A stretch of 64,000 nt of DNA from Gammaproteobacteria bacterium (GTDB taxonomy: Bacteria; Pseudomonadota; Gammaproteobacteria; Pseudomonadales; Azotimanducaceae): the NCBI GenBank assembly GCA_026706385.1, contig JAPOYV010000094.1:62001-126000 (forward strand). Direction: 5' to 3'. Below are positions 1 to 9,093 of this stretch, piece after piece; the stretch's first letter is position 1; each line of letters begins with the position of its first letter. The notes below the pieces were generated by a model. It had not been told where the DNA came from and ran no database searches. It saw only the letters and a program-made list of their open reading frames with translations. The translations under genes and the position numbers were made by a program.

Positions 1-480
1 CGAGCGGTTCTTGAAGAAGCCGTCCTCGCAGGGGCGAATGCCGAAGAGTCTCTGCAGGATGTTCAGGCTGTCGCGCACGGCCGCGGCGCTCGGAAACGGG
101 CCGAAGTACCGACCCCCCTTCTTGGCACCGCGGTGGAAGGCGAGTCGTGGAAAGGGATGGTCCGTCAATTCGATGAACGGGTAGGACTTGTCGTCGCGCA
201 GGACGACGTTGAAGCGCGGCTGCTCGGCCTTGATCAGGCTCTGTTCGAGTAGCAGCGCCTCCGTCTCGCTGGTGGTGACCGTGATCCGGATGTCCCGGAC
301 CTTGGCCATCAGGGCCATGGTCTTGGTGGTCAGGCCAGAGGCACGGAAATAGGCCGTGACCCGGGGCTTGAGGCTGCGCGCCTTGCCGACGTAGAGCACC
401 TCGTCCGCCTCGCCGACCATCTGATAGACGCCCGGCCGGGTCGGCAGCGTGGTCAGGAAGCGCTCGGCATCGAATGCCAC
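1..480 (-). CDS. uvrC: UvrC excinuclease subunit C, N-terminal part (cut by window edge)
   Basis: Only the first 160 codons of a protein normally near 600 aa are present; the rest lies outside the window. UvrC makes the dual incision in UvrABC nucleotide excision repair in the cytoplasm. The visible part is the GIY-YIG nuclease domain responsible for the 3' cut: PGVYQM at residues 16-21, LYVGKA at 29-34, EALLLEQ at 74-80 and YFGPFPSA at 125-132. The GTG at 480 gives the usual family N terminus and lies 15 nt after the stop of the upstream gene, so uvrC is probably the last gene of the gap-DUF503-membrane protein run. The identification is firm; the start codon is slightly less so. Confidence 0.93.
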   Translation of the reverse strand, partial: MAFDAERFLTTLPTRPGVYQMVGEADEVLYVGKARSLKPRVTAYFRASGLTTKTMALMAKVRDIRITVTTSETEALLLEQSLIKAEQPRFNVVLRDDKSYPFIELTDHPFPRLAFHRGAKKGGRYFGPFPSAAAVRDSLNILQRLFGIRPCEDGFFKNRS

Positions 481-495
481 GGGCTTAGAGGCCGC

Positions 496-915
496 CTATT
501 TGCGCACCCGGAGGGGGATGACGTTGCTCTCGCGCTTGACGTACACCTCGCGCGTGCGCCCTGGTCCGTCCAGTCCGATCTTGCCCTTGTCGAACAACCG
601 CAGTTCGTAACTGGCCGGCGAGGTGACGGCGCCGTCCCCTTCCGTCGGCTCAAGGTAGAGCGTATGGCCCCTGAGCCGCCAGTTGCCGCGCTGAATGACA
701 TCGCCGTCGCGTGCGACGTAGGTTCCGCCCGCCAGTTCGCCGCTCAGGGTGAGCCCCCGACGTGGCGCCGGGCTGCCGTTGGTTGGCGCGGCGTCAAGTT
801 CCCACTTGCCGAGAAGATTCAGGGCGCGCAGCCACTCATTACGCCTGCGTCGCGCGCCGCGCATCCAAAACACCGTCGCGGCGGCGACGGTGATGACGAA
901 CAGCCAGAAGGTCAT
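496..915 (-). CDS. Small membrane-anchored protein of unknown function
   Basis: A 139-aa protein that I do not recognise. The N terminus (MTFWLFVITVAAATVFW, residues 1-17) is one membrane segment followed by a basic stretch GARRRR, which predicts a single-pass protein with the remainder soluble. The rest is rich in short beta-like segments (GLTLSGELAGGTYVARDG, GNWRLRGHTLYLEP), a lipocalin- or META-like pattern of a compact barrel. The ATG at 915 overlaps the stop of the DUF503 gene by 4 nt (ATGA), which fixes the start and argues for translational coupling. A longer upstream reading frame is low-complexity Arg/Gly shadow sequence and was rejected. Confidence 0.7.
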   Translation of the reverse strand: MTFWLFVITVAAATVFWMRGARRRRNEWLRALNLLGKWELDAAPTNGSPAPRRGLTLSGELAGGTYVARDGDVIQRGNWRLRGHTLYLEPTEGDGAVTSPASYELRLFDKGKIGLDGPGRTREVYVKRESNVIPLRVRK

Positions 916-1199
916 GCCGCCAGCAATTCGCGGTCGACACCGACGATGGTCGCGTCCACCGACTCCGCCGCCCATCGCTCGACGTTCGCGAGCGACTGCT
1001 CGACCACGACGGCGTCCGCCGCCACCGCGATCACCGACCACCGTGCCCGCTGGCGCGAGTCCTGATGGTCGCTCTCACAGATCGCAAGGTTGGACACGCG
1101 ACCGAACTTGTCACGCAGGCGAGCAAGCCGCCTGCGCTTCTCCTTGAGCGACGCGCAGCCGGGCAAGTGAAAGTCGAGGTCCAGAACGCCGATGTGCAT
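912..1199 (-). CDS. DUF503 (YlxP-like) family protein
   Basis: A 95-aa protein matching the DUF503/YlxP family by its start MHIGVLDLDFHLPGCASLKE, the basic helix KRRRLARLRDKFGRVSN and the central SDHQDSRQRARWSVIAVA strand pattern. Family members are small alpha/beta proteins often located near translation or ribosome maturation genes; their biochemical role is unsettled. Here the gene lies 27 nt downstream of gap and overlaps the next gene by 4 nt, consistent with a gap-DUF503-membrane protein-uvrC unit on the minus strand. Length equals the family norm. Confidence 0.85.
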   Translation of the reverse strand: MHIGVLDLDFHLPGCASLKEKRRRLARLRDKFGRVSNLAICESDHQDSRQRARWSVIAVAADAVVVEQSLANVERWAAESVDATIVGVDRELLAA

Positions 1200-1226
1200 G
1201 AGTCGGTCCGCGGCGAGAGGCGAAGG

Positions 1227-2729
1227 TCAGCCTGCGGCCGCTGCGGGCGGACGCAGTTCGTCGAAGCCGGTCCGGGCGACGTCCGGCACCAGCGGGTAGC
1301 GGATGCCCGCCCACTTCTGCGTCACCCGGATGACCTGACAGGCATAGCCGAACTCGTTGTCGTACCACGCGTAGAGCACGACGCGGTTGCCGTCGACAAT
1401 CGTCGCGCCGCCGTCGATGCCGCAGGCGTGCCGGTTGCCGATGAAATCGCTCGACACCCGCTCGTTGGACGACGTGTAGTCGATCTGGCGCTGCAACGAC
1501 GAATTGAGCGCCGTGTCGCGCAGGAAGGCATTCACCTCGTCACGATCCACGTCGCGATGCAGCGTGAGCTTGAGGATCGCCAACGAGACGTTCGGTGTCG
1601 GCACCCGGATCGCGTTGGCTGTGAGCTTCCCTTCGAGTTCGGGGAGCAGCTTGGCCACAGCCCTGGACGCCCCGGTCTCGGTGATCACCATGTTCAACGG
1701 CGCCGACCGGCCACGCCGGTTCTTCGCATGGTAGTTGTCGTGCAGGTTCTGGTCCGGCGTGTAGGCGTGCACCGTCTCGATGTGCCCGTGGACGATGCCC
1801 CACTGGTCGCTGACGGCCTTCAGGACCGGCACGATCGCATTGGTGGTGCAGGATGCGCACGACAGGATCCTGTCGTCATCGGCGATGAGATGCGAGTTGA
1901 CGCCGGAGACGATGTTCTTGACGTCGCCCTTGCCTGGGGCCGTGACCATAACGCGCGATACGCCCTTGGACTTCAGGTGTTCCGAGAGGCCTTCCTCATC
2001 ACGCCAGATGCCGCTGTTGTCGATCAGCAAGGCATCGTCGATGCCGTACTGGGTGTAGTCGATGGCGCTGCGATCATCGGCGTAGATCATGCGGATGACG
2101 TTGCCGTTGGCGATCAGGCACTGGTTCTCCTCATCGACGCGAATCGTGCCCTGGAACGCGCCGTGCACGGAGTCCCGGCGCAGCAGGGCGGCGCGTTTGA
2201 CAATGTCGTCGGGCCGTCCCGGACGCAGCACCACGGCGCGCAGCACGAGTTGGTCGCCGCCGCCGGTCTTCTCGATCAAGAGCCGTGCGAGCAGCCGGCC
2301 GATGCGGCCAAAGCCGAACAACACGACGTCGACGGGTTTCTCGAGCGGCTGCACATGGCGACCGATGATGTTGGCGCACGCCTCGCGGGTGAAGACGCCC
2401 ACGCTCAGCCGCTCGCCGCTGCTCGTGCGTTGCATGTACTCCACGGCCAGCTTCCCTACATCGACGTGCGAGGGTCCCAGGTCGAGCCGGGACATCGCCT
2501 CGAGGATCGGATAGCTCTCGAACTCCGACAGTTCGTTCTCCGCCACCTGGCGCACGAAGCGGTGGGTCTTCATGATGTCGGTGACGCTTTGGTTGTGCAG
2601 TGCGCGGCCGTAGCAGTAGACGACCACGTTCTTGCGGTACAACCGGCCGATGATGGGAATCATGGCCTCCGCAAGCGCCTCGCGTTGCTTCCAGTCCGGG
2701 AAGTAGTCCTCAAGGCTGTCCAGTGCCAT
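1227..2729 (-). CDS. gap: Glyceraldehyde-3-phosphate dehydrogenase, long form with N-terminal extension
   Basis: 500 aa, against about 335 aa for ordinary GAPDH. The enzyme interconverts glyceraldehyde 3-phosphate and 1,3-bisphosphoglycerate with NAD(P) in the cytoplasm. Residues 1-130 form an alpha-helical extension (for example PILEAMSRLDLGPSHVDVGK). The NAD-binding Rossmann motif GFGRIGR is at 139-145 and the catalytic motif CASCTTN at 291-297, with nucleophile Cys294. The HAYTPDQNLHD segment follows. The long form matches the second GAPDH found in pseudomonads and other gammaproteobacteria, which is often thought to serve gluconeogenesis; that direction is inferred from family knowledge only. 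First gene of the run that ends in uvrC. Confidence 0.95.
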   Translation of the reverse strand: MALDSLEDYFPDWKQREALAEAMIPIIGRLYRKNVVVYCYGRALHNQSVTDIMKTHRFVRQVAENELSEFESYPILEAMSRLDLGPSHVDVGKLAVEYMQRTSSGERLSVGVFTREACANIIGRHVQPLEKPVDVVLFGFGRIGRLLARLLIEKTGGGDQLVLRAVVLRPGRPDDIVKRAALLRRDSVHGAFQGTIRVDEENQCLIANGNVIRMIYADDRSAIDYTQYGIDDALLIDNSGIWRDEEGLSEHLKSKGVSRVMVTAPGKGDVKNIVSGVNSHLIADDDRILSCASCTTNAIVPVLKAVSDQWGIVHGHIETVHAYTPDQNLHDNYHAKNRRGRSAPLNMVITETGASRAVAKLLPELEGKLTANAIRVPTPNVSLAILKLTLHRDVDRDEVNAFLRDTALNSSLQRQIDYTSSNERVSSDFIGNRHACGIDGGATIVDGNRVVLYAWYDNEFGYACQVIRVTQKWAGIRYPLVPDVARTGFDELRPPAAAAG

Positions 2730-2860
2730 CAGCGGACCCTCGGCGCGGGGGAGTTGGCGGGTATTATCGGCATTCGCCTAGGAATGTAAACCGAATCGTG
2801 GGTTTTCGGGAGAGGTGCCGGGATGCCCGGTACCGGGCTATCGCTCAAGCTCCGCGGACG

Positions 2861-3916
2861 TCACCTCAGGGATGCGTTAACTCGCTCCAATGCATCCGAG
2901 CCCGGGCACAGCACCGATTCGTCGAGCGCGTTGAGCGGCGTTGACGGGGTACCCAGGATCTCGTGGCAGTCGCTGGCGTCCGGATCCACATACAGGAGGC
3001 CGGTCACCACCTCGCCCTCTTCCGCGGCCCTTTGCACGTGGGACAGGGCTTGCACCCGGTCACGCGGATCGTACTGCTCGTCGAGCTTGCGCAGGCGCAA
3101 GGTCGAGCCGTCCGGCATCGCCACGTCCTCGATGGTGCCGGGCTCGTAGTCGGCGGTGATTTCGACGCCGGGCGTGACGAAATCGGCTTCGATGACGTTG
3201 CCGGTGTTGCCGCGCACGTAGTCGTAGCTCTTGGTCGATCCATTGTGGTTGTTGAACGCGACGCAAGGCGAGATGACGTCGATGAACGCGAAGCCTTCGT
3301 GCTTGAGGCCAGCCTGGATTAGCGGCACGAGTTGTCGCTTGTCGCCCGAGAAGCTGCGCGCCACGAACGTGGCGCCGATCTGCAGCGCCATCGACACCAG
3401 ATCGATGGGCGCGTAGAGATTGGGCACGCCCTTCTTGCTGGTCGACCCCTTGTCGTTGGTCGCCGAGAACTGGCCCTTGGTCAGCCCGTAGGTGCCGTTG
3501 TTGTCGACGATGTAGAGCATGTTGATACGCCGACGCACGATGTGCGCGAACTGCCCGATGCCGATCGACGCGCTGTCGCCGTCGCCGCTGACGCCGATGC
3601 AGTACAGGTCCCTGTTCGCGAGATTGGAGCCCGTCGCGACCGAAGGCATGCGCCCGTGCACGGAGTTGAAGCCGTGCGAGTGGCTCAGGAAGTAACTCGG
3701 TGTCTTCGACGAACAGCCGATCCCGGACACCTTCGCGAACCGATGCGGCGGCAAAGACAGTTGGGCGCAGGCTTGCACGATCGCGGCCGACACGGAGTCG
3801 TGGCCGCAACCGGCGCACAAGGTCGACACCGAGCCCTCGTAGTCGCGGCGCGTCAGGCCGAGGTCGTTCAGAGGCAATTGCGGGTGATGGACCCTGGGTT
3901 TGGCAACGAATGTCAT
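2861..3916 (-). CDS. korB: 2-oxoacid:ferredoxin oxidoreductase, beta subunit (2-oxoglutarate type)
   Basis: A 351-aa TPP-binding subunit of a KorAB-type enzyme that oxidatively decarboxylates a 2-oxoacid, most likely 2-oxoglutarate, to acyl-CoA while reducing a ferredoxin-type carrier. The cluster-ligand segment CAGCGHD has Cys34 and Cys37, with Cys68 in SGIGCSSK. The TPP motif runs from GDGD at 111-114 to NN at 139-140. The start ATG overlaps the korA stop by 4 nt (ATGA at 3913-3916), so synthesis of the two subunits is coupled. 2-oxoglutarate specificity is inferred from the family and the gene order, not shown by the sequence itself. Confidence 0.93.
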   Translation of the reverse strand: MTFVAKPRVHHPQLPLNDLGLTRRDYEGSVSTLCAGCGHDSVSAAIVQACAQLSLPPHRFAKVSGIGCSSKTPSYFLSHSHGFNSVHGRMPSVATGSNLANRDLYCIGVSGDGDSASIGIGQFAHIVRRRINMLYIVDNNGTYGLTKGQFSATNDKGSTSKKGVPNLYAPIDLVSMALQIGATFVARSFSGDKRQLVPLIQAGLKHEGFAFIDVISPCVAFNNHNGSTKSYDYVRGNTGNVIEADFVTPGVEITADYEPGTIEDVAMPDGSTLRLRKLDEQYDPRDRVQALSHVQRAAEEGEVVTGLLYVDPDASDCHEILGTPSTPLNALDESVLCPGSDALERVNASLR

Positions 3917-5778
3917 GAGCCGATCTCCCCGGCGGATGCGGCACCGTCACGGCGACCACTGACTGCGCGCAGCCGTGGCAGCTTGCGGGCCTCGAAATAG
4001 TCGCTCACCTGTTCGTAGATCGTATCGGCGGAGATGGAGAAGCCGCCGTAGTAGAGCACGGAGTCGATACGCGCCGGATCGACGGCTAAGTCGTTCACTA
4101 GGAGCGTCTTCATCTGCGCGTCACGGTTCTGCTCGGCGAGGAATACGATCTCGTGGCGGTCGATGAACGCGCGCACTTCCTCGTCGAACGGGAAGCCGCG
4201 GATGCGCATCGTGTCGAGCTCCACGCCGTCCTCGCGCAATCGATCCAAGGCCTCCGGAATCGGCAGCGCGGTGGTGCCGTAGTAGACGATCGCTGCGCGC
4301 CGACCTTCGTCGTGCACCTCCGGTGCGGGGACGAGGCTGCGTGCGGTCTCCCACTTGACCAGCAGCCGATCCATGTTGCGCGTATACGCCTCCGGCGCTT
4401 CGGTGTAGGCCGCGTATTCGTCCCTCGACGTGCCGCGCGTGAAGAAGGCACCTTTTTCCGGGTGGGTGCCCGGTAGCGTGCGGTAGCCGATCCCGTCGCC
4501 GTCGACGTCCACGTACCGGCCGAAGGCCTCGATGTCCTCCAATGCGTCGCGGTCGAGGACCTTGCCGCGGTCGTAGCGCCGGGTGTCGTCCCAGTCGAAG
4601 GGCTCGGACAGGTTGTCGTTCATGCCGAGCTCCAGGTCCGACAGCACGATCACCGGCGTCTGCAAGCGGTCCGCCAGGTCCAACGCGTCCGCCGCGAACT
4701 CGAAGCACTCCTTCGGCGTCGACGGGAACATCAGCGGGTGGCGCGTGTCGCCGTGCGATGCATAGGCCGCCGCCAGCAGATCGCCCTGCTGCGTGCGGGT
4801 CGGCATGCCGGTGGACGGCCCGGCGCGCTGGATGTCCCACAACACCGCTGGGATCTCCGCGAAATACGCGAGCCCCAGAAACTCGGTCATCAGGGACACG
4901 CCAGGGCCACTCGTGGCGGTGAACGCGCGGGCGCCGTTCCAGCCGGCGCCGATCACGATGCCCATCGCGGCCAGTTCGTCCTCGGCCTGGATGATGGCGA
5001 AGTTGCGCTCGCCGTCCTTGCCCGTGCGAAGCTGGTTGCAGTATTTCTCGAACGCTTCGGCAAGCGAGGTGGACGGCGTGATCGGGTACCAGGCGCACAC
5101 CGTCGCGCCACCGTAGATCGCGCCCAAGCCCGCTGCGGCATTGCCGTCGACCATGATCCGGTCGCCGACGGCATCGGAGTAGCGCACCTGGATCGGCAGC
5201 GGGCAATCGAGGTAGTTCAGCGCGTAGTTGCGCCCGATTTCCAAGGCGTGGATGTTCGGCGCGATCAGGTCGTCCTTGCCCTTGAACTGGGCGGACACCA
5301 TGCCGGTGATCACGTCGAAGTCGATGCTGATCAGCGCCGACAGGGCGCCGAGGTAGACGATGTTCTTGAACAGCGCCCGATGCTTCGGGTTGGGAAACTC
5401 CGGGAGCACGAGCTGGGAGATCGGCACGCCGATGCGGTTGATGTCCGCACGGCGTAGGCGCACGTCGAGTTCCTTGGAGTTGTCGTAGACCAGGAAGCCG
5501 CCCGGCACCAGCGACTCGATATCCTCGGCGAAGGTCTCGGCGTTCATCGCCACCATGATGTCGATGCCTTCGCGGCGACCGGCGTAGCCCTTCTCGGACA
5601 CGCGCACCTCGAACCAGGTCGGCAAGCCCTCGATGTTCGACGGGAAGATGTTCCGGGCCGCCACCGGGATTCCCATCCGGAACAGCGCCTTGGCGAACAT
5701 GCCGTTCGCGGATGCGGATCCGGATCCGTTGACGTTCGCGAAACGGATGACGAAGTCGTTGTACGTGGTCTCGGCCAA
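3913..5778 (-). CDS. korA: 2-oxoacid:ferredoxin oxidoreductase, alpha subunit (fused gamma-alpha)
   Basis: A 621-aa subunit with an N-terminal gamma domain (FANVNGSGSASANGMF near residue 14, then GLPTWFEVRVSEKGYAGRR) followed by the alpha pyrimidine-binding domain, marked by GGATVCAWYPITPSTSLAEA and NGARAFTATSGPGVSLMTE. It pairs with KorB. I chose the TTG at 5776-5778 because it gives the normal N terminus and follows a GAGGAC Shine-Dalgarno sequence; the same frame stays open upstream, but that part is out-of-frame shadow of the flavoprotein gene. The upstream flavoprotein stop lies 23 nt away, so the three genes form one operon. Confidence 0.9.
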   Translation of the reverse strand: MAETTYNDFVIRFANVNGSGSASANGMFAKALFRMGIPVAARNIFPSNIEGLPTWFEVRVSEKGYAGRREGIDIMVAMNAETFAEDIESLVPGGFLVYDNSKELDVRLRRADINRIGVPISQLVLPEFPNPKHRALFKNIVYLGALSALISIDFDVITGMVSAQFKGKDDLIAPNIHALEIGRNYALNYLDCPLPIQVRYSDAVGDRIMVDGNAAAGLGAIYGGATVCAWYPITPSTSLAEAFEKYCNQLRTGKDGERNFAIIQAEDELAAMGIVIGAGWNGARAFTATSGPGVSLMTEFLGLAYFAEIPAVLWDIQRAGPSTGMPTRTQQGDLLAAAYASHGDTRHPLMFPSTPKECFEFAADALDLADRLQTPVIVLSDLELGMNDNLSEPFDWDDTRRYDRGKVLDRDALEDIEAFGRYVDVDGDGIGYRTLPGTHPEKGAFFTRGTSRDEYAAYTEAPEAYTRNMDRLLVKWETARSLVPAPEVHDEGRRAAIVYYGTTALPIPEALDRLREDGVELDTMRIRGFPFDEEVRAFIDRHEIVFLAEQNRDAQMKTLLVNDLAVDPARIDSVLYYGGFSISADTIYEQVSDYFEARKLPRLRAVSGRRDGAASAGEIGS

Positions 5779-5801
5779 CTCGGTGTCCTCGGCGGTCGCC
5801 C

Positions 5802-7592
5802 TTAGCCTTGCTCGGCGTAGGAACCAAGCTGTGGCGTGTGGATCACGGACTTCTGCATGTCCCAGGCGTTCGTCGGACAGCGCTCGGCGCACAAACCGCA
5901 GTGCAGGCAGACGTCCTCGTCCTTCACCATGACGCGACCCGTTGGCAGGTCCTCGGAGACGTACAGGTCCTGTTCCGCGTTGTCGGCGGGCGCCATCAGC
6001 ATGGCCCGTAAATCGGGCTCCTCGGCGTTCTCCGTGAAGGTGATGCAGTCCATGGGACAGATGTCGACGCAGGCGTCGCACTCGATGCACAGGTTCTCGG
6101 TGAACACCGTCTGCACGTCGCAGTTGAGGCAGCGCTGCGCCTCCTTGAGGCCGAGGCGCGCGTCGAAGCCGAGTTCCACCTCGATCTTGATGTTGTCGAG
6201 CGCCTTGCGCTTGTTGGCGTGCGGCACGATGAAGCGCTGGGACGCGTCGTGCTCGGCGTCGTAGCTCCACTGGTGGACGCCCATCTTCTGGCTGATCAGG
6301 TTGACGCCGGCCGGCGGCCGGTCCTCCTTGAGGTCCTTGCCCTGGCAGAGCAGGTGGATGGAGATGGCCGCCTGGTGGGCGTGCGCGGACGCCCAGATGA
6401 TGTTCTCGGGGCCGAAAGCGGAGTCCCCGCCGAAGAACACCTTGGGATGGGTCGACTGGAAGGTCACCTCGTCGAGCACCGGGCAGTCCCACTTGTCGAA
6501 CTCTAGGCCGATGTCGCGCTCGATCCACGGGCAGTGGTTCTCCTGGCCGATGGCCATGAGCACGTGATCGCACTCCATGTAAACGTCGGGTTCGCCGGTC
6601 GGCACGTAGCGCAGGCGACCCGAGCCGTCGTCCACGGGCTTGACGCATTCGAAGACGATGCCCTTCAGCTTGCCGTTCTCGTGGATGAATTCCTTGGGCG
6701 GCCGGTTGTTGACGATGGGGATGCCTTCCGACATGGCATCCTCCTTCTCCCAGTCCGACGCCTTCATCACCTCGAACGCCGAGCGGACGACAACCGTGAC
6801 GGACTCCGCACCGAGGCGCTTCGAGGTCCGGCAGCAGTCCATGGCCGTGTTGCCGCCGCCCATCACGATCACCTTGCCGGAGATCGAGTGCGTATGGCCG
6901 AAGGCGACGCTGCCCAGCCAGTCGATGCCGATGGAGATGTGTTCGTCCACCTCCTGGCGCCCGGGGAGATCGAGGTCACGCCCGCGCGGTGCGCCGGTGC
7001 CGACGAAGTAGGCGTCGTAGTCCATGGCGAGCATGTCCTTCATGCTCGTGATCTCGTAGCCGTAGGTGGCGTTGACGCCCATGTCGACGATGAGGTCGAC
7101 TTCCTCCTCGAGGACGTCGGCGGGCAGCCGGAACGCCGGAATCTGGCTGCGCATCATGCCCCCGCCCGCCGGGTCCCGGTCGAACATGTCGATCTCGTAG
7201 CCGAAGGGCAGCAGGTCGCGCGCCACGGCCAGCGACGCGGGCCCCGCGCCCATCAGGCAGATCCGCTTGCCGTTCTTCTTCGTCGGCACGCGCGGCATGA
7301 AGGGCGAGATGTCGCCCTTATGGTCTGCGGCTACGCGCTTCAGGCGGCAGATGGCCACCGGCTTCTCTTCCGTGCGAACCCGCCGGCAGGCCGGTTCGCA
7401 GGGCCGGTCGCAGGTCCGCCCCAGGATCCCCGGGAACACGTTCGAGTCCCAGTTCAGCATGTACGCTTCGGTGTAGCGCTCCTCCGCGATCAGGCGGATG
7501 TAGTCGGGTACCGGCGTGTGGGCCGGACAGGCCCATTGGCAGTCGACCACCTTGTGGAAGTAGCTCGGGTCGGAAATGTTTGTGGCTTTCAT
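5802..7592 (-). CDS. GltD-like NAD(P)/FAD oxidoreductase with two C-terminal [4Fe-4S] clusters, KOR electron partner
   Basis: A 596-aa flavoprotein resembling the glutamate synthase small subunit. The N-terminal Fe-S helical domain has Cys18, Cys22, Cys61, Cys65 and Cys69. The FAD dinucleotide fold shows GAGPAS at 115-120 and the NAD(P) fold GGGNTA at 245-250. A bacterial ferredoxin module at the C terminus carries two CxxCxxCxxxC ligand sets, 502-512 and 562-572. Position directly ahead of korA and korB suggests that it passes electrons from the 2-oxoacid oxidoreductase to NAD(P), replacing a free ferredoxin. The family is clear; the electron-transfer partner is inferred from gene order. Confidence 0.9.
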   Translation of the reverse strand: MKATNISDPSYFHKVVDCQWACPAHTPVPDYIRLIAEERYTEAYMLNWDSNVFPGILGRTCDRPCEPACRRVRTEEKPVAICRLKRVAADHKGDISPFMPRVPTKKNGKRICLMGAGPASLAVARDLLPFGYEIDMFDRDPAGGGMMRSQIPAFRLPADVLEEEVDLIVDMGVNATYGYEITSMKDMLAMDYDAYFVGTGAPRGRDLDLPGRQEVDEHISIGIDWLGSVAFGHTHSISGKVIVMGGGNTAMDCCRTSKRLGAESVTVVVRSAFEVMKASDWEKEDAMSEGIPIVNNRPPKEFIHENGKLKGIVFECVKPVDDGSGRLRYVPTGEPDVYMECDHVLMAIGQENHCPWIERDIGLEFDKWDCPVLDEVTFQSTHPKVFFGGDSAFGPENIIWASAHAHQAAISIHLLCQGKDLKEDRPPAGVNLISQKMGVHQWSYDAEHDASQRFIVPHANKRKALDNIKIEVELGFDARLGLKEAQRCLNCDVQTVFTENLCIECDACVDICPMDCITFTENAEEPDLRAMLMAPADNAEQDLYVSEDLPTGRVMVKDEDVCLHCGLCAERCPTNAWDMQKSVIHTPQLGSYAEQG

Positions 7593-7775
7593 ACGAGGAC
7601 GCGCCGCGGCGCTTAGGGAACGCCGCAGCGGCTAGGGCCTTTCTCCTCCATCGTTCGACTCTCGTCGCACCCCCGGTTCGCCTCAAGAATCCGTGGCTTG
7701 CGTTGGGGGACTTATCGGCTCGTTTGCCAGCAAAGATGTGATTCTAGGGTTCGACCGTTGGCGAAGCAAGCCGCG

Positions 7776-9083
7776 CTAAGTCACGGTGTCCGGCCAATCG
7801 AGGCCCGAAACCAGGTCGCCGACCTGCACGGCACGGCCTTCTCCGATCGACAGGTTGGCCGCGATCCCGGTCAGAATCGACCAGGCGCCGGCGCGGTAGT
7901 CCGCCCGGCGTTGTAGCGGATCCGACGCCCCGGAAGCGGCGCCGAGGAGGTCGTCGAGCATCACGCGGTCGCCGCCACCATGGCCGCCGCTGGCGCGCGC
8001 GGGCTCGAGCGCATACGGCTCCGCGAAGTGCGGGAAGACGCGAATCGATGCGCCGAGGGATGCACCGGGTGCGGAACCGTCGCCACTCGCGTACGACGAC
8101 TCCCGCACCTCGTGTTCCAGTCGCCCCGCAGTGCCGTTGAAGGCGATCCGATAGCCTTCCCACGGCGCATACGCATAGAGCGAATAGGTCATCGTCGCGC
8201 CGTTCAGGTAGCGCACGCGCACGCTCATCGTGTCCTCGATGTCGATCGCGGCGCTGAACACGCATTGATCGCGCTGATAGCCGTCGTAGCGTTCCTGGTC
8301 GTAGTACATGGCCTTGAGGCCGTCGCGTGCGGTGATGTCGAAATGGAACGGACAGTCGCCGCGCGCCGCACAACCGTGGCAGCGCTCCCCGCGTGCTCCG
8401 AGGCCGAGCCGTTCCGCCTGTTCAGGGCGGTAGTAGCGGCGCTCTCCCGTCGCGTGAACCGTCTGCGGTACGCTCTCGAGCCACCAGTTCACGAGGTCGA
8501 AATGGTGCGTGGCCTTGTGCACGAGTAGGCCACCCGAGTTGGCCTTGTTGCGGTGCCAGCGGCGAAAGTAGTCCGCGCCGTGGCGCGTATCGAGGAGCCA
8601 CTGGAAATCGACGGCGGTGATCTCGCCCACCACCCCGTCGAGCAACGCCCGTTTGACCTGGCTGCGCACCGGGGAGTATCGGTAGTTGAACGCGACCGTC
8701 AGCGTCGCACCCGTTCGGGCCTGGGTATCGACGATGCGCTTAAGCTTGGCCGCGGAAATGGTCAGCGGCTTCTCGGTAATCACGTCGCAGCCGGCCGCCA
8801 TCGCCCGGCAGATGTACTCGTCATGGGTGCTGTCCATGCTCGTGACGATCACCGTCTGGGGCCGCCTCTCGGTAAGCAAGGCGTCGAACTGCTCCGCGGC
8901 GTAGCCTCCGATCGACTCGTTCGATCGGGCACGCGCGACGGCCAGCGACATGACCAGCCGTCCGGCGTTGGCATCGCAGAGCGCCACCAGCCGGGCCGTG
9001 TCGGCGAATCGCCCGAGCAGCGCATCGCGATACATCTGGTGGCGGCCACCGGTGCCGACGATGGCGTACGTGCGTCGCGCCAT
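7776..9083 (-). CDS. Gfo/Idh/MocA family NAD(P)-dependent oxidoreductase
   Basis: A 435-aa cytoplasmic dehydrogenase of the Gfo/Idh/MocA family, typically acting on sugars or inositols. The Rossmann motif GTGGR is at residues 10-14, the family EKP motif at 104-106 and the catalytic region THHFDLVNWW follows. A cysteine group CHGCAARGDCP in the C-terminal domain is a less common feature and may bind metal. It starts 10 nt after the class I aldolase stop, so the two are likely co-transcribed and may serve sugar or polyol breakdown. The substrate cannot be read from the sequence. Confidence 0.88.
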   Translation of the reverse strand: MARRTYAIVGTGGRHQMYRDALLGRFADTARLVALCDANAGRLVMSLAVARARSNESIGGYAAEQFDALLTERRPQTVIVTSMDSTHDEYICRAMAAGCDVITEKPLTISAAKLKRIVDTQARTGATLTVAFNYRYSPVRSQVKRALLDGVVGEITAVDFQWLLDTRHGADYFRRWHRNKANSGGLLVHKATHHFDLVNWWLESVPQTVHATGERRYYRPEQAERLGLGARGERCHGCAARGDCPFHFDITARDGLKAMYYDQERYDGYQRDQCVFSAAIDIEDTMSVRVRYLNGATMTYSLYAYAPWEGYRIAFNGTAGRLEHEVRESSYASGDGSAPGASLGASIRVFPHFAEPYALEPARASGGHGGGDRVMLDDLLGAASGASDPLQRRADYRAGAWSILTGIAANLSIGEGRAVQVGDLVSGLDWPDTVT

Positions 9084-9093
9084 CGACGGACGG

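Noticed and set aside
1065-2789. A 574-codon plus-strand open frame opposite gap
   Set aside because: It is antisense shadow: His/Val/Asp-rich low-information protein, while the minus strand encodes an unmistakable GAPDH with its catalytic motif.
5779-6648. Upstream extension of the korA frame to 911 codons
   Set aside because: The added part is Arg/His/Gly-rich and lies out of frame inside the flavoprotein gene; korA has a good TTG start at 5778.
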